From NCBI RefSeq assembly GCF_002845745.1, contig NZ_PIUM01000022.1, positions 45,208 through 109,207 of the forward strand: 64,000 nucleotides of DNA, written 5' to 3'. Position numbers and translations under genes: made by a program. How positions within the stretch are numbered: the first letter of the stretch is position 1; the number at the start of each line of letters is the position of its first letter. The stretch is from Telmatospirillum siberiense. Lineage in GTDB: Bacteria; Pseudomonadota; Alphaproteobacteria; Rhodospirillales; Magnetospirillaceae. Under the pieces are notes generated by a model. It was not told where the DNA came from and did no database searches. It worked only from the letters and a program-made list of their open reading frames with translations. This document shows positions 24,742-33,831 of this stretch, piece by piece.

Positions 24742-27700
24742 TTAGGCCGCGGCAAGTTTCGCCAGCGTTTCCACCACGCCCTGAATTCCCTTGATCCGTT
24801 GGGCCGAATCATCCCAGGAGCGCTGCACCACCAGCTTATGGTCGGGTCGCAACTTGACCGTCCCCAACTGGCCGGTGATGAACTGCACCAGACCACCCGG
24901 ATTGTCGAAATTATTGTGGCGGAAGGTTAGGACGGCCCCCTTCGGACCGGCATCGACCTTCTCCACGCCAGCGGTCTTGCAAAGCGCCTTGATTCCGACG
25001 ATTTCAAGAAGATTTTCAACCTCTTGCGGAAGTTTTCCAAAGCGATCGATGAGTTCGGCTGCCAGGGCGTCGATGTCTTCGCGGCTCGACACGGCGCCGA
25101 TGCGCCGGTACAGCGCCAGACGGACCGAGAGGTCCGCGACATAGGTGTCGGGTATCAGCACCGGCATGCCGAGGGCGATCTGCGGCGACCAGTCCGCCGC
25201 CGCCGCGGCCTCCTCCCTGATCCCGCCCCGGGCGGCGGCCACCGCCTCCTCGACCAGTTGCTGATAGAGCTCGATGCCGACCTCCTTGACGTGGCCGGAC
25301 TGTTCCTCGCCCAGCAGATTGCCTGCGCCGCGGATGTCCAGGTCATGGCTGGCCAGGGTGAAACCGGCTCCCAGGCCGTCCAGGGTCTGCATCACCTGCA
25401 GGCGCTTTTCCGCGGTCTTCGACAGAACCTGGTTGGGGGGAAGGGTCAGATAGGCATAGCCGCGCGCCTTGGCCCGGCCGACGCGGCCCCGCAATTGATA
25501 AAGCTGCGACAATCCGAACATGTCGGCGCGATGGATGATGATGGTATTGACCCGTGGCATGTCGAGGCCGCTTTCGACGATGTTGGTCGATAGCAGCAGA
25601 TCGTAGGCGCCATCGGCGAAGGCGCTCATCACGTCCTCCAGTTCCTGCGGCGACAGGCGTCCATGGGCCACGGCCGGACGGATCTCCGGCACCAGATGCT
25701 TGATGCGCTCCAGCGCCCTGTCGATATCGGCCAGACGCGGACAGACGTAGAAGATCTGACCGCCGCGATAACGCTCGCGCAGGATCGCCTCGCGGATCAC
25801 CACCCCGTCGAAAGGCAGAACGAAGGTCCTGACCGCCAGCCGATCGACCGGCGGCGTCGCGATGACACTCATTTCCCGCACGCCGGTCAGCGCCAGTTGC
25901 AGGGTTCTGGGAATGGGTGTGGCCGACAGGGTCAATACATGGACGTCGGCCTTCAGGGCCTTCAGCCGCTCCTTGTGACTGACCCCGAAATGCTGCTCCT
26001 CGTCGACGATCAGCAGGCCCAGATCCTTGAAGGAGATGCTCTTGGCCAGCAAGGCATGGGTGCCGACCACGATGTCGAGCGTGCCCTCGGCCAGTTCCTT
26101 GCGGGTCGCCGCCGACTGCTTCGCCGTGACCAGCCGCGAAAGCTGGCCGACGCGGACGGGCAGCCCGGCGAAGCGTTCGGCGAAGGTCTTGTAGTGCTGA
26201 CGGGCCAGAAGCGTGGTCGGCACCACCACCGCCACCTGCCGGCCATCCATCGCCGCGACGAAGGCGGCGCGCAGCGCCACCTCGGTTTTGCCGAATCCGA
26301 CATCGCCGCAGATCAGACGATCCATCGGTTTTCCCGAACCCAGATCGGATATGCAGTCGGCGATGGCGCGCAACTGGTCCTCGGTCTCGGCATAGGGAAA
26401 ACGGGCGCAGAATTCGTCGTAAAGCCCTTCGGCGGGAATCATGCTGTCGGCTTCGCGCAAACGACGCTGGGCGGCGACGGCGATCAGTTGCTCGGCCATG
26501 TCGCGGATGCGCTTCTTCAGCTTGGCCTTGCGGGCCTGCCAGGCGACGCCGCCCAGCTTGTCGAGCTGAACGCCCGCCTGTTCCGAGCCGTAACGGCTCA
26601 GAACCTCGATATTCTCCACCGGGACGAACAACTTGTCGCCACCGTCATAGATGACCCGCAGGCAGTCGTGTGGTGCCCCCAGCACCTCCAGCGTGACCAA
26701 ACCGTCATAGCAGCCGATGCCGTGATCGACATGGACCACCAGGTCTCCTTCAGAAAGATTGGTGGCCTCGACCAGGAACTGCTCGGCGCGGCGACGTTGG
26801 CGGTTCGGCCGGACCAGGCGGTCGCCCAGGATGTCCTGTTCGGAAATCACCACCAGACGATCGGTCTGGAAACCGTGCTCAAGGGCCAGATTGACCAGGG
26901 CGGGGCGCCCGATCGGCCGGGACTGGGCCGCCTCCCATCCTTCCGCCGGAGCAAGCGCCGTCAGGCCGTGTTCCCGCAAAACCCCGCCAAGCCGCTCGCC
27001 GGAACCCTGCGTCCAGGCAGCGATCACCACGCGCCGCCCGGATTTTATTTCGGAATCGACATGATCCCGCACGCCGTCATAAAGATTGACGCCGGGTTGG
27101 GCGCGCAGATCGGCGAAATCCCGTCCCTGCCGTCCACCGGCATCGAAAACGTCGGAAGCGGCCCCTTCGGCCGGCGGAAACGGCCAGAAGGCCCCGACCG
27201 GCCGGGCGGCAAGGGTCCGCGCCCATTCGTCGGGTTCGAGATGCATCATCCGCGGCGGCACCGGATGGTAGACCATGCCGGCTTCGGTAATGCCCTGTGC
27301 CTGGATCGACCGTCTGGCCTCGTAATATTCCTCGATCTGCTCGGACCGGGCCTTGCGCGCCTCCTCGACCTGATGGTCGAGGGTAACGATCGCGTCGGGC
27401 AGATAGCCGAACAGCGTATCCAGGCCGTCATGAAACAACGGCAGCCAATGTTCCATGCCGCCGAATTTGACGCCGGCGGAAACCGCCTCATAGAGCGGAT
27501 CCTCGCCTCCGGCGGTTCCGAACAGTTCGCGGTAGTTGGCGCGGAAACGGGCGACCGACGCCTCGTCCAGGGGCGCCTCGCTAGCCGGACGCAGGGAGAA
27601 GATCTCCAGCTTTCCCGTCGAGCGTTGGCTCATCGGATCGAAAATGCGGATCTGCTCGACATCGTCGCCGAACAGGTCGAGACGCAAAGGCTCGGCGCTG

Positions 27701-28239
27701 CCGGGCGGATAGAGGTCGATGATGCCGCCGCGCAAGGCGTATTCGCCCGGTTCCATCACCGTATCGGCGCGGGTATAGCCGTTGCGGTTCAAAAAGCCCT
27801 GCAGCGCCTCGATATCGAGGCGATCGCCGATCGCCACCGAAAAACAGGTCTTGGCGAACATCCCGGCCGGAGGAACCCGCTGGAGCACGGCGCCGACGGT
27901 GGCCAGCACGAGGCGCGGCGCGCGCTGCTTGCCTTGGGCGCGCGGCTGGACCAGCCGGGACAGGGTGTCGATGCGCCGGGCGACGATTTCGACATGGGGC
28001 GAGACGCGGTCGTAGGGCACGCAATCCCAGGCCGGAAACTCCAGGATTTCCACACCGGGCGCAAACATCGCCAAGGCGTCGGCCAGCCGGGCCAGCCGCG
28101 CGTCGTCGCGGGCGATGTGCAGAAGATCGCCGCCCCGTTTGACCAATTCGGAAAGAATGAGGGCGTCATAGCCCTCCGGTGCGCCGGCCAGGGTGAGGCG
28201 CCCCGGGGTGCGAAGAATGCTATTGAACGGTTGAGTCAC
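24742..28239 (-). CDS. mfd: Transcription-repair coupling factor
   Basis: A 1165-residue DNA translocase that removes RNA polymerase stalled at lesions and recruits UvrA for nucleotide excision repair. In order: a UvrB-like N-terminal region (about 1-400); a CarD-like RNA-polymerase-interaction domain (about 480-560, GDLVVHVDHGIGCYDG); superfamily-2 helicase domains with Walker A GDVGFGKTE, Walker B DEEQHFG and TLSATPIPRTL; and the C-terminal autoinhibitory module. The full length is normal. Its start overlaps the sdhE stop as ATGA. uvrA, its partner, is elsewhere in this window at 58.6 kb. Confidence 0.97.
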   Translation of the reverse strand: MTQPFNSILRTPGRLTLAGAPEGYDALILSELVKRGGDLLHIARDDARLARLADALAMFAPGVEILEFPAWDCVPYDRVSPHVEIVARRIDTLSRLVQPRAQGKQRAPRLVLATVGAVLQRVPPAGMFAKTCFSVAIGDRLDIEALQGFLNRNGYTRADTVMEPGEYALRGGIIDLYPPGSAEPLRLDLFGDDVEQIRIFDPMSQRSTGKLEIFSLRPASEAPLDEASVARFRANYRELFGTAGGEDPLYEAVSAGVKFGGMEHWLPLFHDGLDTLFGYLPDAIVTLDHQVEEARKARSEQIEEYYEARRSIQAQGITEAGMVYHPVPPRMMHLEPDEWARTLAARPVGAFWPFPPAEGAASDVFDAGGRQGRDFADLRAQPGVNLYDGVRDHVDSEIKSGRRVVIAAWTQGSGERLGGVLREHGLTALAPAEGWEAAQSRPIGRPALVNLALEHGFQTDRLVVISEQDILGDRLVRPNRQRRRAEQFLVEATNLSEGDLVVHVDHGIGCYDGLVTLEVLGAPHDCLRVIYDGGDKLFVPVENIEVLSRYGSEQAGVQLDKLGGVAWQARKAKLKKRIRDMAEQLIAVAAQRRLREADSMIPAEGLYDEFCARFPYAETEDQLRAIADCISDLGSGKPMDRLICGDVGFGKTEVALRAAFVAAMDGRQVAVVVPTTLLARQHYKTFAERFAGLPVRVGQLSRLVTAKQSAATRKELAEGTLDIVVGTHALLAKSISFKDLGLLIVDEEQHFGVSHKERLKALKADVHVLTLSATPIPRTLQLALTGVREMSVIATPPVDRLAVRTFVLPFDGVVIREAILRERYRGGQIFYVCPRLADIDRALERIKHLVPEIRPAVAHGRLSPQELEDVMSAFADGAYDLLLSTNIVESGLDMPRVNTIIIHRADMFGLSQLYQLRGRVGRAKARGYAYLTLPPNQVLSKTAEKRLQVMQTLDGLGAGFTLASHDLDIRGAGNLLGEEQSGHVKEVGIELYQQLVEEAVAAARGGIREEAAAAADWSPQIALGMPVLIPDTYVADLSVRLALYRRIGAVSSREDIDALAAELIDRFGKLPQEVENLLEIVGIKALCKTAGVEKVDAGPKGAVLTFRHNNFDNPGGLVQFITGQLGTVKLRPDHKLVVQRSWDDSAQRIKGIQGVVETLAKLAAA

Positions 28240-28511
28240 TTTTCGGGGGTCTCGCGTCGGGCCTGAGCCAGGGTGAAATGCCGCAACATCCGCATGACGT
28301 CATGGTCGTGGGCGGCCGGAACCGGCTTCGCTCCGGTCACCCACAGGAACAACTCCGGGTCGTTTACTTCCATCAGTTCCTCAAAGAGATCCAATTGGTC
28401 CTTGGAAAGAGACGTCAAATTCTCTTCGGCAAAGCTTCCGAAAAAGATGTCGTTCTCATTGGTCCCCATGTGACGGGCGCGGAACAGCAAGCGTTTGCAA
28501 CGGATGTCCAT
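28236..28511 (-). CDS. sdhE: FAD assembly factor SdhE (YgfY family)
   Basis: A 91-residue protein of the family that promotes covalent flavinylation of succinate dehydrogenase. The N-terminal helix KRLLFRARHMGTNEND corresponds to the conserved RGxxE loop, here read as MGTNE, with the usual Arg replaced by Met. This is followed by FGSFAEENL, a Leu/Glu-rich helix (DLFEELMEVNDPELFLWV) and a His-rich end, all family features. A TTG codon precedes ATG 28511; I prefer the ATG. The gene lies directly before mfd with a 4-nt overlap, the standard alphaproteobacterial arrangement next to recG. Confidence 0.88.
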   Translation of the reverse strand: MDIRCKRLLFRARHMGTNENDIFFGSFAEENLTSLSKDQLDLFEELMEVNDPELFLWVTGAKPVPAAHDHDVMRMLRHFTLAQARRETPEK

Positions 28512-28622
28512 CAATTCCGACTATCAGATCGCGAATAAGAATGAGCTAACGGTATAGAACCTTTGCGGCGCCCTGTCAGCCCATCCATCGTTCCCGCCGG
28601 GGAGCTCGATCCGCTTCGGCGA

Positions 28623-28810
28623 AGAACCCTGGATAATCTGGTGAACGCGCGCGAGTGGCTTTTTTGAAGACAGTTCTCGCCGCGATGGCGCGCTGAGCGG
28701 TGCGAAGCGCCAGCGGAGGAAGCCCGAGGCGGACGGATGTCCGCCGCCCGGCGCGTGAGGGACATATATCTAACCAGGGTAATCGGGTGAAGCCCGATGA
28801 TTACCCTGGC
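28623..28810. repeat. Family-A dispersed intergenic repeat, full copy
   Basis: The 427-bp gap between sdhE and rarA contains a repeat. It starts CCTGGATAATCTGGTGAAC, runs through a GC-rich core (GCGATGGCGCGCTGAGCGG around 28683-28700) and closes with the palindrome CCAGGGTAATCGGGT / near ACCCTGG (about 28774-28808). Its first 75 nt recur near 63.8 kb and its closing palindrome recurs near 35.0 kb. The remainder of the gap shows no gene. Confidence 0.7.
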
Positions 28811-28938
28811 GAAGAACCGTGACTTCATCGACATTTCCCGTTTCGCCTCCTATTGTGCGGCTGTGCGGCCCTGCTCGCCGGACCGGCTTCGGCATGGCTT
28901 GAAGCACCCGACGGAAACCGCAATCTTCAGAGAACAGA

Positions 28939-30234
28939 TTGACCGACACCCTTTTCTCCAGCAGCGCCCCCAAGCCTCTCGCCGAGCGGCTTCGACCGGC
29001 AAGCCTTTCCGAGGTCGTCGGGCAGGATCATCTCCTCGGCCCCGACGGCCCCATCGGCCGCATGGTGGCGGCCGGACGGCTGTCGTCGATGATTCTGTGG
29101 GGACCGCCCGGCGTCGGCAAAACGACCATCGCGCTTCTCCTCGCCAAGGCGGTCGGACTGGAATTCTCCAGGCTTTCCGGCATCAAAAGCGGCGTTGCCG
29201 ACCTCCGGAAAGAGATCGAGGCGGCCGAAGCCCGGCGCGCCACCGGCCGCGGCACCGTTCTGTTTCTCGACGAATGCCATGCCTGGAAGAATAATCAGCA
29301 GGACTCCCTGCTTCCCTATGTCGAGGATGGCACTGTCATCCTGATCGGCGCCACCACCGAAAACCCCAGCTTCGAACTCAACGCCGCACTGCTTTCCAGG
29401 GCCCAGGTCTTTCCCTTGAAGCGCATCGACGAGATCGCCGGGGAATTGCTGCTCCGGCGCGCCGAGCAGACCGTCGGCAAGACCCTTCCGCTGACCAAGG
29501 AAGCCAGGTCCATCCTGGTTGAGATGGCCGACGGCGACGGGCGGCATCTGGTCACGCTGTGCGAGGAACTGTTCTCCATGCCGGGGGGAGCCCTCGACGG
29601 CGAGGGGCTCCAAAAAACCCTGCAACGCCGGGCCGCCGTCCACGACAAATCCGGCGACGGGCATTACAACCTGCTGTCCGCCCTTCAGAAATCGATCCGC
29701 GGCAGCGACGTGCAGGCCGCCCTCTACTGGTTGGCCCGCATGCTGCGCGCCGGCGAGCAGCCGAAGACGATTTTCCGGCGCCTCGCCGTGATGGCGACCG
29801 AGGAAATCGGCCTGGCCGATCCCGCCGCCATCCGGCATGTCGAGGCCTGCGCCTCGGCTTTCGACCGCGTCGGCGTGCCCGAGGGGCTTCCCGCCCTGGC
29901 CAATTGCGTGGCCTATCTGGCCACCGCCGTCAAATCCAACGCCGTCTACAAGGCGTTCTACGACGCCATGGAACTGGCCGGACGCACCGGATCGCTGCCG
30001 CCGCCTAAACATATCATCAACGCTCCCACGGCAATGATGCGCGACATGGGCTTCAAGGACGGTTACCGCTACGATCACGACTTCCCTTACGCCTTCTCGG
30101 GTCAGGAATTCATGCCGGCCGGCCTTGACGGCGAACGGCGGCCGGCCCTCTACGTTCCGAACGAACGCGGCAACGAACGCGAGGTGAAGAAACGGATGGA
30201 TTTCTGGGAGGGACTACGCAGGGATGCGCGGTAA
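28939..30234 (+). CDS. rarA: Replication-associated recombination protein A (MgsA/RarA AAA+ ATPase)
   Basis: A 431-residue AAA+ ATPase that acts at stalled replication forks with SSB and RecA. Walker A is WGPPGVGKTT (about 55-64). Walker B is LFLDECHAW, a variant of the family's DEIHRF, with the usual Arg replaced by Ala. Sensor 1 is IGATTENPSFELN and an Arg-finger region is ALLSRAQVF. The C-terminal tetramerisation domain (about 245-431) includes HYNLLSALQKSIRGSD. The start is a TTG (28939) with weak AGAG upstream; no in-frame ATG gives the full N-terminus. It lies between sdhE and recG, flanked on both sides by repeats. Confidence 0.93.
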   Translation: MTDTLFSSSAPKPLAERLRPASLSEVVGQDHLLGPDGPIGRMVAAGRLSSMILWGPPGVGKTTIALLLAKAVGLEFSRLSGIKSGVADLRKEIEAAEARRATGRGTVLFLDECHAWKNNQQDSLLPYVEDGTVILIGATTENPSFELNAALLSRAQVFPLKRIDEIAGELLLRRAEQTVGKTLPLTKEARSILVEMADGDGRHLVTLCEELFSMPGGALDGEGLQKTLQRRAAVHDKSGDGHYNLLSALQKSIRGSDVQAALYWLARMLRAGEQPKTIFRRLAVMATEEIGLADPAAIRHVEACASAFDRVGVPEGLPALANCVAYLATAVKSNAVYKAFYDAMELAGRTGSLPPPKHIINAPTAMMRDMGFKDGYRYDHDFPYAFSGQEFMPAGLDGERRPALYVPNERGNEREVKKRMDFWEGLRRDAR

Positions 30235-30249
30235 GGGCCGTTACAAGAT

Positions 30250-30366
30250 AAGTGCGCAATCCAAGGCGTCCCGGGCCCTAAGCCCGAGCGGCGCTTGAGC
30301 CAGGACTTCCGCGGAGGCGGAAGCCCGACCTGATGAGTCTGAGGGGGCAAATTACCTGCCCTTTTT
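30250..30366. repeat. Family-B intergenic repeat unit and short terminator-like hairpin
   Basis: Downstream of rarA lies a unit AAGCCCGAGCGGCGCTTGAGCC (from about 30280) shared with copies near 22.2 and 52.8 kb. A hairpin GGGCA-AATTACC-TGCCC with five Ts (30346-30367) follows and could terminate rarA. Confidence 0.6.
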
Positions 30367-30411
30367 GTCCCTCTTGGCTGGCCAAGTCTCTCCGGTTAGT
30401 GTGCTTCCATC

Positions 30412-32493
30412 ATGCGTCCGGAAAATCTCTACCCCCTTTTCGCCCCGATCACCGCTCTCGCCGGGGTCGGCCCCCGTCTTGCCCCGCTAGTCGAGAAGGT
30501 CGCCGGACCGCATGTGGTCGATCTTTTGTGGCATTTGCCCTACGCCCTGATCGATCGCCGTTTCACGCCGAAGATCGCCGACGCCCCGGCCGGCCGCATC
30601 GCCACCATCGAGGTGATGGTCGATTTGCACATTCCCTCCGACTCCGCGCGACGCCCCTACCGCGTTCGCTGCTCCGACGAGACGGGCGAGATCACCCTGG
30701 TGTTCTTCCACGCCAAGCGCGATTGGCTGGAAAAGCTCTTGCCAGTCGGCGAGACGCGCATCGTCAGCGGCATGATCGAGGCATTCAACGAGGGCTTGCA
30801 GATCACCCACCCCGATCATGTCGTGCCATCCGACCGGAGGGCCGAGGTGATGACCATCGAGCCGGTCTATCCCCTGACCGCCGGATTGCCCGGCAAGGTC
30901 ATGGTCAAGGCGGTGCGCGGGGCCGTCGAGAGGACGCAGGATCTGGCCGAATGGCTGGATCCCGCCTATCTGCGCCGTCAGGCCTGGCCAACCTGGCGCG
31001 AGGCCCTGCGTCAGGCCCATGCCCCCGACGGCGAGGCGAGCCTGTCGCCGATGACGCCAGCCCGCCAGAGGCTGGCCTACGATGAACTGCTGTCCAACCA
31101 GTTGGCCCTGGCCCTGGTCCGCGCCAGCCTGCGCAAACTGGCGGGACGGCCCATTGTCGGCGATGGCGGGCTGCGGCAAAGGATCATCTCGTCCCTGCCC
31201 TTCAGCCTGACCGGGGCGCAATCCCGCGCGCTGGCGGAAATCGATGCCGACATGGCCCTGCCGGCGCGCATGCTCAGGCTTCTGCAAGGCGACGTCGGCT
31301 CGGGAAAAACCGTCGTGGCGCTGTTGGCCATGGCCGCCGCCGTCGAGACGGGCGCCCAGGCGGCCTTGATGGCTCCCACCGAAATCCTCGCCCGCCAGCA
31401 TTTGGCAACCCTGGAAAAACCGGCGGCGGCGGCAGGATTGAGGCTCGCCCTGCTCACCGGGCGGGACAAGGGAAAGACCCGGCAGAAAATCCTCGACGCC
31501 CTGGCCGCCGGCCAGATCGACATTCTGATCGGCACCCACGCCCTTTTCCAGGAGGAGGTCGTCTTCCGCGACCTGGCCCTGGCGGTGATCGACGAACAGC
31601 ACCGGTTCGGCGTGCATCAACGGCTGGACCTGGCGGCCAAGGGGCACGCCGTCGATATGCTGGTGATGACCGCCACCCCCATTCCCCGCACCCTGATGCT
31701 CACCGCCTATGGCGACATGGACGTCTCCCGCCTGGATGAAAAGCCGCCGGGGCGGCGCCCCATCGACACCCGCGTGCTTCCCCTGGCGCGTCTCGACCAG
31801 GTGACCGAAGGCGTCGGCAGGGCGATCAAGGCGGGCGCCAAGGTCTATTGGATCTGCCCGCTGGTCGATGATTCGGAGAAACTCGATCTCGCCGCCGTCA
31901 CCGCGCGCCACGGCGAGCTGCGCGAGCTGCTCGGCCCCCGGGTCGGCCTGGTGCACGGCCGGATGAAGGGCCCCGAGAAGGATGCCGCGATGGCGGCTTT
32001 CGCCGGCGACGGCCTGGACCTGCTGGTCGCCACCACGGTGATCGAGGTGGGCGTCAACGTGCCGGAGGCCACGGTGATGGTCATCGAACATGCCGAGCGC
32101 TTCGGGCTGGCCCAGTTGCACCAGTTGCGGGGACGCATCGGGCGCGGCGACAAGGACTCGACCTGTCTGCTGCTCTATGGCGCGCCGCTGTCCGAAAACG
32201 CCAAGTCCCGCCTGAATATCCTGCGAGATTCCGAGGACGGCTTCCGTATCGCCGAGGAGGATCTCAAACTGCGCGGCGCCGGCGAGCTGTTGGGCACGCG
32301 ACAAAGCGGTCTTCCGGAGTTCCGCATGGCCGATCTGGCCCAGCATGGCGATTTGCTGGCCACGGCGCGCGATGACGCCCGCCTGATCCTGGAAACCGAT
32401 CCCGAGCTACAGGGAGCGCGCGGCAAGGCGCTGCGAACGCTGCTTTACCTGTTCGAACGCGACGCCGTGGTGAAGACGCTGCGCTCGGGCTGA
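30412..32493 (+). CDS. recG: ATP-dependent DNA helicase RecG
   Basis: A 693-residue fork-remodelling helicase that regresses stalled forks and processes branched DNA. The N-terminal wedge/OB domain (about 1-200) includes LVEKVAGPHVVDLLWHLP and the OB strand GEITLVFFHAK. The helicase domains carry Walker A GDVGSGKTV (about 298-306), the DEQHRFG box (about 398), TATPIPRTLMLT and the motif VI region QLHQLRGRIGRG. The C-terminal TRG-like segment is present. Length is normal. It is convergent with the DUF502 gene 21 bp downstream. Confidence 0.97.
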   Translation: MRPENLYPLFAPITALAGVGPRLAPLVEKVAGPHVVDLLWHLPYALIDRRFTPKIADAPAGRIATIEVMVDLHIPSDSARRPYRVRCSDETGEITLVFFHAKRDWLEKLLPVGETRIVSGMIEAFNEGLQITHPDHVVPSDRRAEVMTIEPVYPLTAGLPGKVMVKAVRGAVERTQDLAEWLDPAYLRRQAWPTWREALRQAHAPDGEASLSPMTPARQRLAYDELLSNQLALALVRASLRKLAGRPIVGDGGLRQRIISSLPFSLTGAQSRALAEIDADMALPARMLRLLQGDVGSGKTVVALLAMAAAVETGAQAALMAPTEILARQHLATLEKPAAAAGLRLALLTGRDKGKTRQKILDALAAGQIDILIGTHALFQEEVVFRDLALAVIDEQHRFGVHQRLDLAAKGHAVDMLVMTATPIPRTLMLTAYGDMDVSRLDEKPPGRRPIDTRVLPLARLDQVTEGVGRAIKAGAKVYWICPLVDDSEKLDLAAVTARHGELRELLGPRVGLVHGRMKGPEKDAAMAAFAGDGLDLLVATTVIEVGVNVPEATVMVIEHAERFGLAQLHQLRGRIGRGDKDSTCLLLYGAPLSENAKSRLNILRDSEDGFRIAEEDLKLRGAGELLGTRQSGLPEFRMADLAQHGDLLATARDDARLILETDPELQGARGKALRTLLYLFERDAVVKTLRSG

Positions 32494-32514
32494 CCGGCCC
32501 TCAAATCCTCACCC

Positions 32515-33207
32515 TCACGCCATCGGGATGTTTTCCCAATCGTCGACGGGACGGCGTTCCGGTGGCGCCACGATACCGCCCGAGATCACCAGCTTGAGGC
32601 CGTCCTCCACCGACAGGTCGAGCAGATGAACATCGCTACGCGGCAGGAACAGCAGGAAGCCCGATGTCGGGTTGGGGGTCGTCGGCACGAAGACATTGAC
32701 CAGATCGATGCCGACGGGGCGCGAAATGGCGCCGACCGTCTGACCGGTGATGAAGGCGACCGTCCAGATGCCGCGCCGGGGATATTCGATCAGCACAACC
32801 TCGCGGAACGCCTGGGATTTCTGGGCGAGAACGGTTTCGAAGATCTGTTTCACCGCCGAATAGATGCCGCGCAGGACCGGCGTGCGCTGCATGATCGCCT
32901 CGCTGAAGCGCAGCCAGACGCGCCCCAGGAAGCCGGCCGTCAGGGCGCCGACGACGGTCAGCGCCGCCACCACCAGCAGCAGACCGAAACCATGGACGCC
33001 CCACAGCGCGGGATTCATCGAGGCCGGCAGCAAGGGCGTTACTTGCCGATCGACAAAATCGACGAACAACCAGGCGATATAAAAAGTGATGGATATCGGC
33101 GCGGTAATCAGCACACCGGCAAAAAAATAAGCGCGCAGCCGTCCCACCAGGGTAACATGCCCGCCTGTGTCGGCGGTTGGCGGTGCGTCGTGGTTTGGTT
33201 CTGTCAT
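32515..33207 (-). CDS. DUF502 family inner-membrane protein
   Basis: A 230-residue protein of the widespread DUF502 family, function unknown. Two transmembrane helices (about 25-47 and 70-95) include VLITAPISITFYIAWL and the PAL region, followed by the family's LPRIYSAVKQ-like stretch, seen here as VLRGIYSAVKQIFETV. A cytoplasmic or periplasmic C-terminal half contains FVPTTPNPTSGFLLFLP, a highly conserved block. ATG 33207 was chosen over one at 33267, which would add a charged extension not seen in the family. It is divergent from the Nudix gene. Confidence 0.88.
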   Translation of the reverse strand: MTEPNHDAPPTADTGGHVTLVGRLRAYFFAGVLITAPISITFYIAWLFVDFVDRQVTPLLPASMNPALWGVHGFGLLLVVAALTVVGALTAGFLGRVWLRFSEAIMQRTPVLRGIYSAVKQIFETVLAQKSQAFREVVLIEYPRRGIWTVAFITGQTVGAISRPVGIDLVNVFVPTTPNPTSGFLLFLPRSDVHLLDLSVEDGLKLVISGGIVAPPERRPVDDWENIPMA

Positions 33208-33322
33208 CGCTTTTCTTTCTGCCGCGTGGAAACGACGATTGTCTCGCGTAGCTTCCCCAGGAGTCAACGCGCCCCCGAGGCAGCGGTCGAAAAGGCGATC
33301 CCAGCGGAGAAACGGACCTTCG

Positions 33323-33802
33323 ATGAATGACTATGCTCCACCACCCCGCCCGCTCATCGGCGTTGGCGCCATGGTTTGGAAAGACGGCCGCTTCCTGCTG
33401 ATCCGCCGGGGCCATGCGCCCCGCCAGGGAAGCTGGACCCTACCCGGCGGGCGCCAGGAACTGGGGGAATCGGTTGAACAGGCGGCCGTGCGCGAAATTC
33501 TCGAAGAGACGGGTGTCGCCATCCGTGTCACCGACCTGCTGGCCGTGGTCGATCTGATCGACGGGGCCGATGCCGAACCGCGCTTTCATTACACGGTGAT
33601 CGATGTGGAGGCGGAATGGCTTTCCGGAGAGGCCGTGGCCGGCGACGACGCCGACGCCGTGGCCTGGGCCGATCCCCGGCATCTCGACGACTATCGCCTG
33701 AGCCGGGCCATGCAACGGGTCGTCGCCCTCGGCGTCGAAAAACGACGCAATCCCCGGCGCAGCGGAGCCCTTCTCTCGCTCGACGCCTTGGCCGAAACCT
33801 GA
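33323..33802 (+). CDS. Nudix hydrolase
   Basis: A 159-residue pyrophosphohydrolase of the MutT/ADP-ribose pyrophosphatase-like group. The Nudix box is complete: GGRQELGESVEQAAVREILE followed by ETGV, giving the G-x5-E-x7-RE-x2-EE-x-G pattern. The N-terminus IGVGAMVWKDGRFLLIRRGH resembles small housekeeping Nudix enzymes. ATG 33323 lies at the natural N-terminus; longer readings upstream are antisense to the DUF502 start. The substrate cannot be assigned. It ends 29 bp before argE and is probably co-transcribed with it. Confidence 0.88.
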   Translation: MNDYAPPPRPLIGVGAMVWKDGRFLLIRRGHAPRQGSWTLPGGRQELGESVEQAAVREILEETGVAIRVTDLLAVVDLIDGADAEPRFHYTVIDVEAEWLSGEAVAGDDADAVAWADPRHLDDYRLSRAMQRVVALGVEKRRNPRRSGALLSLDALAET

Positions 33803-33831
33803 ACCAGGGTCTATGATGGCCCTTTGACAGA

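Noticed and set aside
25663..28266. An 867-codon open frame on the plus strand
   Set aside because: It lies entirely antisense to mfd, has repetitive Gln/Arg/Gly-rich composition and no domain; it is a shadow of the high-GC mfd codons.
30487..32346. A 619-codon minus-strand frame
   Set aside because: Antisense to recG; composition typical of a GC-rich shadow frame.
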